Of a stretch of 64,000 bases of DNA, positions 7,866 through 16,504 are shown one piece after another. Each line of letters starts with the position of its first letter. Position 1 is the stretch's first letter. Location: positions 62,001-126,000 of the forward strand of contig BOKW01000005.1 in assembly GCA_016861185.1 (NCBI GenBank), written 5' to 3'. The translations under genes were made by a program, and so were the position numbers. This DNA is from Betaproteobacteria bacterium. GTDB taxonomy: Bacteria; Pseudomonadota; Gammaproteobacteria; Burkholderiales; Burkholderiaceae_F. Below the pieces are notes generated by a model. That model was not told the origin of the DNA. It did not search any database and saw only the letters and a list, made by a program, of their open reading frames with translations.

Positions 7866-8753
7866 TCAGTGGACCGCCGCCGCGGCGCGCGCGGCCGTGC
7901 GCTTGCGCGCCACCGCGATGATCTTCGCGGCGATCGGCAGGTCGAGCTTCTTCAGCTCGGCGTCCATCGCACGGCGGTCCATCAGCCGTACACCCTTGCG
8001 GTGCGACGCGGCCGATACCTCGGCGCCGCCGTCGGCGACGATCAACAGGCGCAGCAGGCCGATCGAGCGCGCCTGTTCGGCGAGCGCGTCGACACGTTGG
8101 CCGGTCACGCGCCGCGGCTCCACGACGAACGCGTAGGCGCGCGCCGGATCGCCCTTGTGTCGCAGCACCAGTTCGATCGGCCGCACGGCGGGTGAAGCCG
8201 GCGAGCCGCGATAACCGCGCGCCTCGAACCAGGCGAGCGTCAGTTCGCGCAGAGCCACGTCGGCCGGGTCGTTGCGCGCGGGCGCCGCGCGTGCCGGCGC
8301 GGGTGCCGGGCGGGGTGCGGCCGGCGGGCGCGCGGCGGCAGGCTGCGGAGCGGCGACCGGCGGCCGCGCCGGTACGGGGGGCGCCACGGGCGGCGGCGCG
8401 GCGGGGCGCGGCGGCAGGGTGTCGAGCCCGACGTCGATGTTGGTCGGTTCCTCGAGCCGCGCGCGCGCGCGCGTGGCGACGCCGAGCGGCTCGCCGGCGA
8501 GCAGCGCTTCGAGATCGACGACCTCGTTGACCTCGATCCCTGCGCGCGAAAGCATCTGCGTAGGCATGCCGGCGAACACCGTTTCACCCTGCCGCTCGTT
8601 CGCCGGGTTTTTCCCCGCCCGCATCTGCGCGAGCGCCTGTTCTTCGCGGCTCGCCGCCTCGACGCGAATGCGGCGCGCGCGCTGCACCGCCCAGACCAGC
8701 ACGATCAGGAAAAGAAAAACCAGCGAACCGATGAACAGGATGTCGAGCATCAC
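7866..8753 (-). CDS. Membrane-anchored protein with Pro/Ala linker, unknown function
   Basis: A 295-residue protein not assigned to a named family. Residues 3-24 are one membrane helix (LDILFIGSLVFLFLIVLVW), followed by a basic stretch and a cytoplasmic segment. A Pro/Ala-rich linker of about 55 residues comes next (roughly 110-165). The C-terminal domain of about 130 residues (from DVALRELTLAWFEARGYRG) has a pattern like Mrr/restriction-endonuclease-like folds: an N-terminal helix, then PIELVLRHKGDPARAYAFVVEPRRVTG, then LRLLIVADGG. A clear D...ExK catalytic trio is not visible, so a nuclease role is only a guess. It is separated by about 600 bases from pelA and transcribed away from it. Confidence 0.6.
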   Translation of the reverse strand: MMLDILFIGSLVFLFLIVLVWAVQRARRIRVEAASREEQALAQMRAGKNPANERQGETVFAGMPTQMLSRAGIEVNEVVDLEALLAGEPLGVATRARARLEEPTNIDVGLDTLPPRPAAPPPVAPPVPARPPVAAPQPAAARPPAAPRPAPAPARAAPARNDPADVALRELTLAWFEARGYRGSPASPAVRPIELVLRHKGDPARAYAFVVEPRRVTGQRVDALAEQARSIGLLRLLIVADGGAEVSAASHRKGVRLMDRRAMDAELKKLDLPIAAKIIAVARKRTAARAAAAVH

Positions 8754-9351
8754 GCGCCTGCGCTCCCGCCCCGAACGAGGGGACGCGATTGTGTCAGACC
8801 GGCCCCGCCGACGGCAGGCCCCGCTCGCGCGGGGCCCGCCAGCCGGGCGCCGCGGACAGGAGCGGCGCCAGCAGCCACGGCGCGCTCGATCCGCCGCCGT
8901 TGCCGCCGGTCGCGAGCGGCGTGCTTCCGCGGCCCGTGAGCCGAATCAAGGTCGTTCCGGGATCGCTGTCATCGCTCAGCGTCGCGATGCGCAGCGCACG
9001 ACTCGATCGGAGCAGCCTCCTGGACATCTCGAACCTCGACCGACGGGTGCCGGGAGCCCGATTCTCCCGGCCGCGGGCCGGACCCGCGATCCGCTTTACG
9101 GGCTAACCGCAGGCGATGGGCCGATGGCGAAAGTGCGAATCGAAACGCCGAGTTGAGCCGCTTTCGCTCGGCAAACCGCGGGTTCACCCCGAGCACTGCG
9201 AGTCTTGCGCGCCCGAACCCGGCATACCCGGTTCGGGTCCCGCATTTCGGCCGACTACGGCGCGAGCAAGTGCTTAGCATCGCGCGCGTGTGCTCGGATC
9301 CCAAAGGGCACGCCGCATGGGCGCACGCCATCGCCCCAAGGACCCACCGAC
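8754..9351. other. Intergenic region upstream of pelA
   Basis: About 600 bases between a minus-strand gene and pelA. They contain the possible gene remnant above and the presumed pel promoter and leader. Short inverted repeats occur around 9055-9080. I cannot identify FleQ or RsmA binding sites by eye, and no other gene is supported. Confidence 0.5.
8794..9027 (-). pseudogene. Possible C-terminal remnant of a choice-of-anchor-D / GlyGly-CTERM protein
   Basis: The minus strand encodes IATLSDDSDPGTTLIRLTG, the closing strand pattern of HYDIN/choice-of-anchor-D domains. It is followed by GGNGGGSSAPWLLAPLL and an Arg-rich tail, which looks like a GlyGly-CTERM sorting signal for rhombosortase. 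No credible upstream coding part remains, so this would be a decayed 3' end. A small real ORF or chance similarity cannot be excluded. Confidence 0.3.
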
Positions 9352-12159
9352 TTGCCTGCCAAGCCGATCTGCGCGCTGCTCAGCGTGCTCGCGTTGCTCG
9401 CGACTTCGCTCGCGGCGGCGGACGAGTCTTCCCCCGGACTTGATCCGGGGTTCGCGCTGTTCTACGGACCGAATCCGCCGCTGGCCGAGCTGCAGGCGTT
9501 CGACCGCGTCGTGCTCGAACCGGAGCACGCGCCCGAGCCCGCGCGGCTGCCGCGGCATACGCGCTGGTACGCGTACGTCAGCGTCGTCGAGGCGGCGCCG
9601 TCGCGCGCCTGGCTGCGCGACGTGCCATCGGCCTGGCTGCGCGGCGACAACCCGGCCTGGGGCAGCCGACTGATCGACCAGTCCGCACCCGGCTGGATCG
9701 AGTTCTTCGAGCAACGCGTGATCGCGCCGCTGTGGCGGCAAGGCTGGCGCGGCTTTTTCCTCGACACGCTCGACTCGTACCACCTGTACGCGAAAACGCC
9801 GGAGGCGCGGCGCCCGCAGGAGGACGCGCTGGTCGCCCTGATTGAGCGGCTGCACGCGCGCTTTCCCGGCATCGAACTGGTGTTCAACCGCGGGTTCGAG
9901 ATCCTGCCGCGGCTGCGCGGCAAGGTCGCCGCGGTCGCCGCGGAGTCGCTGTACCGAAGCTGGGACCGCGCCACGCACACGTACCGCGACGTGCCGGCGG
10001 CCGACCGCGACTGGCTGCTCGCGCAGCTCGCGCGCGTGCGCGACGAGCAGCGCGTGCCGATCGTCGTGATCGACTACGCGCCGTTGGCGGACCGCGCCGG
10101 CGCGCGCACCACGGCCGCGCGCATCCGCGCCGCGGGCTTCGTCCCGTGGGTCGCCACGGGTCAACACGACGCGCTCGGCGTGGGCGACTTCGAAGTGCAG
10201 CCGCGCCGCATCGCGCTGGTCACCGACCGGCCCGAAGGCGCCGATTTCATGCAGGCGACCGCGTTCCGCTATCTCGCGGCGCCGCTCGGTTACCTCGGCT
10301 ACACGATCGAGCCGCTCGACGTGAAAGGCCCGCTGCCCGAATCGCTTGCCGACGGCCGCTACGCCGCAATCGTCGCGTGGTTCTCGCAGCCGGTGAGGAG
10401 CGTGAACCCGCGCTTTTCGGCGTGGTTGAAGCGGCAACTGGACGCGGGACTCAAGCTCGTGCTGCTGAACCAGCCCGGGCTCGATCCCCAGTCCGCGCTG
10501 ATGCGCGAGCTGGGCTTCGATCCGGTCAAGCCGCCGAACGGAAGGCTCAAGATCGCGATCGCGGATCCGCTGGTCGGCTTCGAAACCGCGCCGCCTCTGG
10601 CCGCTGCCGATGTCGCACCGCTCGCCCGCCCGGCCGGCACGTCGCTGCTGCGGCTCGCCGCGGCCGACGGCACGACGATCGACGCGGTCGGTCTCGCGCC
10701 CTGGGGCGGCCATGCGTTCGCGCCGTACGCCTTCGTCGAGGGCACGCTCGACGCCGGTGCGCGCTGGGTGATCGATCCGATCGAGTTTCTGCGCCGCGCC
10801 CTCGGCGCGCCGGACTTCCCGGTGCCCGACGTCACGACCGAAGCCGGGCGCCGGCTCCTGCTCGTGCACATCGACGGCGACGGTTTTCCTTCGCGCGCTG
10901 AAGTGCCCGGCTCGCCCTTCGCACCCGAGCTGCTGCTGCGCGAGGTGCTTGCGCGCTACCGCATCCCGCACACGGTGTCGGTGATCCAGGGCGAGATCGC
11001 CGGCAGCGGCATGTTCCGCGAGTTGACGCCCGCGCTCGAAGACATCGCGCGCCGCATCTTCGCGCTGCCGCACGTCGAAATCGCGAGCCATTCGTACTCG
11101 CATCCGTTCTACTGGCGCGCGCTGGCCAAGGCGCAGCGCGGCGCGGGTTACGAAGGCCGTGCGCTGAACCTCGTGCTGCCGGGCTACACGTTCGACCTGC
11201 AGGCGGAGATCCCCGGCTCGGCTGCGTACATCGACGCGCGGCTCGCGCCGCCCGGCAAGAGGACGCGTGTGTTCCTGTGGACCGGCGACACCGTGCCGAC
11301 CGCCGAGGCGGTCGAGACGGCCGACCGCGCCGGGCTGCTCAACATGAACGGCGGCGACACGCTGATCACGCGCAGCGCGCCGTCGCTGACCCAGGTCGCG
11401 GGACTGGGTCTTCGCCGCGGCACGGGCTTCCAGGTGTTCGCGCCGAACCAGAACGAGAACGTCTACACGAACAACTGGACCGGCCCGTACTACGGCTACC
11501 GGCGCGCGATCGAGACTTTCGAGCTGACCGAGACGCCGCGCCGGCTGAAGCCGATCAACGTCTACTACCACGCGTATTCGGCGTCCAAGCAGGCCTCGCT
11601 CGCCGCACTCCACCACGTCTACGGCTGGGCGCTCGCGCAGCCGGTCGTACCGGTGTACGCGTCGGACTACATCCGCAAGGTGCTCGATTTCGAATCGCTC
11701 GCGATCGCGCGCGATCTGCGCGCTGCCCAGCCGACCTGGCGCGTGCGCGGCGCGGGCGAGCTGCGGACGCTGCGTCTGCCCGCGGATGCGTCGGTCGCGC
11801 TCGCCGCGAGCCGAAACGTCGCCGGCGTGCGGCCCGGGCCCGGCGGCCGCTACGTGCACCTGACCGCCGCCGACGCGACCGTCGTGCTCGCGGCCGAAGC
11901 AACGCCGCCGGTTCACGTGTTCGACGCGGGCGGCTGGATCGGCGACTTCCACCGCGACGCTTCCGGCATTCGCTTCGCGCTGTCCTCGTACTACCGACCC
12001 GAATTCACGCTCGCGCACGCGCAAGGCTGTCGCGTGCGCGTCAACGAACGCGACCTTCGACCGGCCGCCGCCGCGGCCGGACTTCTCCACTATGAGCTTG
12101 CTCGTCACGACGCCGCCCAGGCGCCGACTCAGTCCCTGGTGGACGTCCGCTGCCGCTAG
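9352..12159 (+). CDS. pelA: PelA, Pel polysaccharide hydrolase/deacetylase
   Basis: A 935-residue periplasmic enzyme that partly deacetylates Pel (a GalN/GalNAc-rich cationic polymer) and can cleave it. After a signal peptide (ALLSVLALLATSLAAADE), residues about 30-250 form a GH114-type endo-alpha-1,4-polygalactosaminidase domain (WYAYVSVVEA, WRGFFLDTLDSY, ELVFNRGFE). The deacetylase part has the metal motif HIDGDG (D508, D510) and SHSYSHPF (H580, H584), matching the D and two H of Pseudomonas PelA. No suitable ATG exists near the signal peptide. The TTG at 9352 has AAGGA nine bases upstream, so I use it. The length fits the family (948 in P. aeruginosa). A 19-base palindromic repeat lies in frame just after the signal peptide. 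The 3' end overlaps pelB by 68 bases. Confidence 0.93.
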   Translation: MPAKPICALLSVLALLATSLAAADESSPGLDPGFALFYGPNPPLAELQAFDRVVLEPEHAPEPARLPRHTRWYAYVSVVEAAPSRAWLRDVPSAWLRGDNPAWGSRLIDQSAPGWIEFFEQRVIAPLWRQGWRGFFLDTLDSYHLYAKTPEARRPQEDALVALIERLHARFPGIELVFNRGFEILPRLRGKVAAVAAESLYRSWDRATHTYRDVPAADRDWLLAQLARVRDEQRVPIVVIDYAPLADRAGARTTAARIRAAGFVPWVATGQHDALGVGDFEVQPRRIALVTDRPEGADFMQATAFRYLAAPLGYLGYTIEPLDVKGPLPESLADGRYAAIVAWFSQPVRSVNPRFSAWLKRQLDAGLKLVLLNQPGLDPQSALMRELGFDPVKPPNGRLKIAIADPLVGFETAPPLAAADVAPLARPAGTSLLRLAAADGTTIDAVGLAPWGGHAFAPYAFVEGTLDAGARWVIDPIEFLRRALGAPDFPVPDVTTEAGRRLLLVHIDGDGFPSRAEVPGSPFAPELLLREVLARYRIPHTVSVIQGEIAGSGMFRELTPALEDIARRIFALPHVEIASHSYSHPFYWRALAKAQRGAGYEGRALNLVLPGYTFDLQAEIPGSAAYIDARLAPPGKRTRVFLWTGDTVPTAEAVETADRAGLLNMNGGDTLITRSAPSLTQVAGLGLRRGTGFQVFAPNQNENVYTNNWTGPYYGYRRAIETFELTETPRRLKPINVYYHAYSASKQASLAALHHVYGWALAQPVVPVYASDYIRKVLDFESLAIARDLRAAQPTWRVRGAGELRTLRLPADASVALAASRNVAGVRPGPGGRYVHLTAADATVVLAAEATPPVHVFDAGGWIGDFHRDASGIRFALSSYYRPEFTLAHAQGCRVRVNERDLRPAAAAAGLLHYELARHDAAQAPTQSLVDVRCR
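9432..9450. repeat. 19-base palindromic repeat inside pelA
   Basis: CCCCGGACTTGATCCGGGG (arms CCCCGGA/TCCGGGG). The same unit recurs in reverse orientation at 44285-44303 and 44804-44822. Here it encodes PGLDPG directly after the signal peptide. Confidence 0.8.
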
Positions 12160-15100
12160 GGACCGTCAGCGCCTGATCCCGCCGTGGATGGCGGTCGGGC
12201 TCGGCCTGCTCGTCGCCGGCGGACTGGCGTTGACGTTTCCGTACCAGAGCCTGGAGAGCCGCATCGCGCGCGAGACGCGCACGGTCGATCCGCTGCGCAT
12301 CGAGTACCTGCGGTTGTGGCTGCGCGTGCGTCCCGAGGAGCACGGGCTGCGCATGCTGCTCGCGCGGCAGCTTGCGGAGATCGGCGACTACGCCGGCGCG
12401 CGCGCCGAACTGCGCGCGCTGCCGCGCGACGCCGACCCGCAGGCGGCCGCCCGCATGGCGCTGCTCGAAGTCGACATCGGCCTGCGCGAAGCCTACGCGC
12501 TCGCGCACGACGATGCGCGCCGCGAACGGCTGCTCGGCGAACTGCGCGCGCAGCTCGACGCAATGACGCGGACCGCGTGGCCGGCGTCGATGGAGGTCGA
12601 ACTGGCCGAGCGCGCCGCGCAGGCCGGCGCGTTCGATGCCGCGGCCTTCTGGCACGAACGGCTGCTCGCGCGCGATGCGCAGCTTTCGGCCAATGCGTGG
12701 GAGGCGGCCGCGCGCCGCATGGCAGCGCTCGGCGCATCCGAACTCGCCGCTCGCCTGTACTTCCGCGCGCAGTCGGTCGCGACCCGGCGCGACGAAAAGC
12801 GGCGCCTGTTCGTCGCCGCGCTGCGCACGCTCGAAGGCGCGGGCCTGTACGACGCGGCGCTCGCCGCCGCCGAGGTCCAGCTCGGCGTGCTCGGCAACGA
12901 CACCGCGACGCTCGAATTCCTGACGCGCTTTGCGCTCGCGGCCAACCGGCCCGATGTCGCGCAGCGCTACGCGACGCGGCTGCTGCGACTGTCGCTGGCC
13001 CCGGCCGCGATCGCTGCCTGGCAGGCGCGCTTCGCCGCGCCGGTGCCGCCGGAGTGGATCGCCCTTGTCGACGAGCCGCGGCTCGTGCGGGCCCAGGCGG
13101 ACAGCGCCCAACCCGACGACCGGCTGCCCGAACCGAAGCTGCCGTTCGACGACCGCATCTACACGCTGAGCTACGAAGTCTTCCTCGCGAACCGCAACCT
13201 GAAGGATGCGCTCGCGGTCGCGCAGTCGGCCGTACGGCAGGCGCCGAAGAACACGAAGTGGCGGCTGCGGCTCGCCCAGGTGGCGGACTGGTCGGGCAAC
13301 GCCGCGCTCGCGCTCGAGCAGTGGCACGCGTACGCGCGCCTGACCGACGACGCGGCGGCTTGGCGCGAAGTGCTCGCGCGCGCGCCGCAGGTGTTCGACT
13401 ACACGCGCTGGACCGAGGCGTTGGAGCGCGAGCTGCGCCGGCAGCCGGACGACCCTTCGACAGGCTCGGGGCAGGCTCTCGAGACGCTGCGCAAGCTGGT
13501 GCTGGCGCACGAGCTGCTGGGCGAGCCCGAACGCGCGATCGCGCTGCTACGGCGATACGAGCGCGGACCGCACCGGCGCGCGGTGCTGGACCTGCTCGCC
13601 GACCTGGCCGAGCGCACCGGCGACGACGCGCTGCGCCGCGCGACCTTGCGGGCGCTCGCGCGCGAGGACGCCGGCAACGTCGGCTACGCGATGCGGCTCG
13701 CCGCGGCCGAAGTCCGACGCGGCGATGCCGCCGCGGCGTTCGCCGCGCTCGCCGCGGTCGCCGCGCGCGCGGGCGCGCAGGAAGGCGACTTCTGGGATGC
13801 GTACGCGGAGCTTGCGCGCCAGACCGGGCGCGAGCGCGAAGCGATCCGCGCGTACCGCAAGCTGATCGAAAGCGGCGCAGCCGAGGAACGCCATTACACC
13901 GCGCTGAGCGAGCTGCTGGAACGCGATGCGCCGCGCGAAGCCGCCGCGCTCGCCGCGCAGGGCTACCTGCGTTTCGGCAATCCGTATCTGGCGCGGCGTG
14001 CGATGTACCTGTACCAGCGCGCGGGCGACGCAGCCGCCACGCGCGCGTTCCTGGCGGGATTGACGGACGCGCAACGCAGCGCACTCGCGCAGGACGCGCA
14101 TTTCCTGTACCAGCGCGCGCTGTTCGGGTTCGCCGACGGGCGGCCGGCGGCGGCGCTCGCCGACGCGCGCGCCGCGCTGCGCCTGCAACCGGACAACGTC
14201 GAGTTCCGCGCGCTCGTCGTGTGGTCGCTGATCGCGCTGCGCGACGCACCGGCGCTGCGCGCGACCTTGCGCGCGTGGGCGAACGTCGCGACGGACGCGG
14301 GGGAGTTGTGGGCGCCGTTCGCCGCCGGCTGGCTCGCTTTGCAGGAGCCGATGCAGGCGCTGCGTTATCTGCGGCTGAAGGTCAAGACCTCGAACGATCC
14401 GCTGTGGTGGCTCAACTACGCCGATGCGCTCGACCAGACCGGCGCGGCCGATGCGGCGTGGCGCGTGCGGCGGCACGCGTGGCTCGGGCTGCCGCGCGCG
14501 GCGCGGGCGGCCGACGACGAGCGCCTGCGCGAAGTCGAAACGCGCCGCGTCGCGCTGGCGACGGCCTTCGAACCGTCCGATGCCGCGCGCGCGCGGATGT
14601 TCGCACTGCTGCAGAAGCGCCGCGGCGAAGGCGGCGTGGATGCCGCCGCGCGCGACGCCGCGCTCGGCTACTGGATCGGACGCGGCGGTGCCGAGATCGC
14701 GCAGGCCTGGCTGCTCGCGACCTACGCGAACGCGCTCGAGCGCCCTGCATGGGCGCGGCTTTCGGTCGCGCTCGCCAACGACGACCGCGCCGAACTCCAA
14801 ACGCTGCTCGACACGCTCGCCGACTGGCTGCCCGCGGCCGATCGCATCGAAGCGGCGCAGCGTGCGGGCCACGTCGCCGTCGCGCAGACGCTCGCGTTCG
14901 ACCGGCTCGCGCTACAACCCGCCCACGACGACCTGCACCAGCGGCTCGTCGCGCTGACGACCGCCGCGCCGCCGCATGCGGGCTTCGGCTGGAGCGCGTT
15001 CCGCCAGCGCCCGCTGCGCGAAAGCGCATGGGTCGTCGACGGCGCGGCGAACGTTTCGCCGCGGCTGCAGCTCGGGGTCGCGGTGCACGAAGTCGCGCGC

Positions 15101-15898
15101 GAATCGACCGACGCCGCGCAGCTCGTCGGCGTGCCCGCGACCGAGCGGCTGCAGTCGCTGTCCGCGCGCTACGAGATTGCCGGCAACGGCGAGCTGCGCG
15201 CGCAGATCAGCGCGCGCGACGGCTTCGGCACGGGGATCGGCTTGGTACTGCAGGGCGAGCGCGATGTCGCGCCGCGGCTGCGGCTCGGCCTGCGCCTGGG
15301 TTTCGACGATGCGGCCACGGACAACGCGCTGCTGCGCGTCGGCGGCCGCCGCGACACGTTCGGTGCGACCGCGTACGCGCGTCTGTCGCAGCGCGAGTTC
15401 GCCGCCGCGAGCTTCGAGGCGAACCGCTACGCGGCGCTCGACGGCGACATGGTCGGCCGCGGGCGGATCGCGCGCATCGAAGTCGGCCATCTCGTGCGCA
15501 CCGAATACCCCGACCTCACGCTGCGCGCGACCGCGGCCGATCTGCGCTATTCGCCGCGGGCCGGGCTCGACGCGCGGCTCGCGACGCTGCTGCCGCCGGC
15601 CGCGCGCGCGGGCGCCACCAACGCGGCGCTGCTGCCGCAGTCGACCACGCAGTTCGGCGTCGGCATCGCGCTCGGCGACGGCGCGCGCAGCGGCTACGCG
15701 CGCGCGTGGCGGCCATGGGCGGCCGCCGCGCTGCTGCACGACCGGGCGAGCGGCGCCAACACGGAATGGCAGCTCGGCATCGGCGGCAGCGTCTTCGGCG
15801 CCGATCGCCTCGAATTCGCCGCCGGCGGCGGCTCGACGCGCGGGGCGGATGCCGCGCCGTACAGGCAGTTCAACGTGCGCTACCGATGGTTGTTTTGA
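12092..15898 (+). CDS. pelB: PelB, TPR scaffold and outer-membrane export porin
   Basis: A 1268-residue protein that guides Pel through the periplasm and out. It has an N-terminal membrane anchor (WMAVGLGLLVAGGLALTF) followed by a long run of TPR helices (roughly residues 50-900, for example LRMLLARQLAEIGDYAGARAEL). The C-terminal part, from about residue 990, is a beta-barrel (GWSAFRQRPLRESAWVVDG... ending RYRWLF). It is a little longer than P. aeruginosa PelB (1193). Residues 455-462 (PSTGSGQA) come from a dispersed DNA repeat inserted in frame between TPR segments. The ATG at 12092 lies inside the end of pelA, implying translational coupling. Confidence 0.93.
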   Translation: MSLLVTTPPRRRLSPWWTSAAARDRQRLIPPWMAVGLGLLVAGGLALTFPYQSLESRIARETRTVDPLRIEYLRLWLRVRPEEHGLRMLLARQLAEIGDYAGARAELRALPRDADPQAAARMALLEVDIGLREAYALAHDDARRERLLGELRAQLDAMTRTAWPASMEVELAERAAQAGAFDAAAFWHERLLARDAQLSANAWEAAARRMAALGASELAARLYFRAQSVATRRDEKRRLFVAALRTLEGAGLYDAALAAAEVQLGVLGNDTATLEFLTRFALAANRPDVAQRYATRLLRLSLAPAAIAAWQARFAAPVPPEWIALVDEPRLVRAQADSAQPDDRLPEPKLPFDDRIYTLSYEVFLANRNLKDALAVAQSAVRQAPKNTKWRLRLAQVADWSGNAALALEQWHAYARLTDDAAAWREVLARAPQVFDYTRWTEALERELRRQPDDPSTGSGQALETLRKLVLAHELLGEPERAIALLRRYERGPHRRAVLDLLADLAERTGDDALRRATLRALAREDAGNVGYAMRLAAAEVRRGDAAAAFAALAAVAARAGAQEGDFWDAYAELARQTGREREAIRAYRKLIESGAAEERHYTALSELLERDAPREAAALAAQGYLRFGNPYLARRAMYLYQRAGDAAATRAFLAGLTDAQRSALAQDAHFLYQRALFGFADGRPAAALADARAALRLQPDNVEFRALVVWSLIALRDAPALRATLRAWANVATDAGELWAPFAAGWLALQEPMQALRYLRLKVKTSNDPLWWLNYADALDQTGAADAAWRVRRHAWLGLPRAARAADDERLREVETRRVALATAFEPSDAARARMFALLQKRRGEGGVDAAARDAALGYWIGRGGAEIAQAWLLATYANALERPAWARLSVALANDDRAELQTLLDTLADWLPAADRIEAAQRAGHVAVAQTLAFDRLALQPAHDDLHQRLVALTTAAPPHAGFGWSAFRQRPLRESAWVVDGAANVSPRLQLGVAVHEVARESTDAAQLVGVPATERLQSLSARYEIAGNGELRAQISARDGFGTGIGLVLQGERDVAPRLRLGLRLGFDDAATDNALLRVGGRRDTFGATAYARLSQREFAAASFEANRYAALDGDMVGRGRIARIEVGHLVRTEYPDLTLRATAADLRYSPRAGLDARLATLLPPAARAGATNAALLPQSTTQFGVGIALGDGARSGYARAWRPWAAAALLHDRASGANTEWQLGIGGSVFGADRLEFAAGGGSTRGADAAPYRQFNVRYRWLF
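13454..13478. repeat. Dispersed repeat inserted in frame in pelB
   Basis: The stretch beginning CCTTCGACAGGCTCGGGG resembles a short repeat scattered in many proteobacterial genomes (GCCTGTCGAAGG in the other strand). It encodes PSTGSGQA, a peptide unlike the charged TPR sequence around it. Confidence 0.6.
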
Positions 15899-15941
15899 CG
15901 ACAGTCACGACGAACGAATCGTGTTATCCAGGGAGATTGCG

Positions 15942-16496
15942 ATGAACGAATCCAAACGACGAAGGCAGTCCGCGATGGCCGGCATCAAGACGCTTCTGTT
16001 CGCGGGCGCGCTCGCGGCGCTCGCAGCCTGCAGCACGATCGACGTGGCGCCGCGCGCCGAGCTGGACCGCAATGCGCGCTGGGCCGTGCTGCCGCTCGCC
16101 AACCACACCGAAACGCCGCAGGCCGGCGCGCGCGCCGCGGCGATCGTCGAAGGCGTGCTGCGCACGCGCGGGATCGGCGATCTCGTACGCGCGCCGGGCA
16201 ACCTCGGCGCCGAAACGCTGTTCGAGCCGCAGGACGCGCAGGCGATCGACAAGGCGCTCGCGTGGGCGCGCGGCGCCGGCATCCGCTACGCGGTGACCGG
16301 GAGCGTCTCCGAATGGCGCTACAAGGTCGGCGTGGACGGCGAACCCGCGGTCGGCCTGACGCTGCAGGTGATCGAGGTCGCGAGCGGAAAAGTCATGTGG
16401 ACGGCCACCGGCGGCCGCAGCGGCTGGAGCCGCGAGGCGCTTTCCGCGGTCGCGCAGAAGCTGGTGCGCGATCTCACGCAGCCGCTCGCGAGATAG
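15942..16496 (+). CDS. pelC: PelC, outer-membrane Pel secretion lipoprotein
   Basis: A 184-residue lipoprotein. PelC forms a 12-subunit ring on the inner face of the outer membrane around the PelB barrel and funnels the cationic polymer. The lipobox is LAALAAC with the lipidated cysteine at 30. The mature part (RWAVLPLANHTETPQAGARAAAIVEGVLRTRG... IRYAVTGSVSEWRYKVGVDGEPAVGLTLQVIEVASGKVMW) is the GNA1162-like fold of the family. The start at 15942 has AGGGAGA nearby; a later ATG (residue 12) would give a more usual signal length and is an alternative. It lies 43 bases after pelB. Confidence 0.9.
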   Translation: MNESKRRRQSAMAGIKTLLFAGALAALAACSTIDVAPRAELDRNARWAVLPLANHTETPQAGARAAAIVEGVLRTRGIGDLVRAPGNLGAETLFEPQDAQAIDKALAWARGAGIRYAVTGSVSEWRYKVGVDGEPAVGLTLQVIEVASGKVMWTATGGRSGWSREALSAVAQKLVRDLTQPLAR

Positions 16497-16504
16497 CCCG
16501 GGCG

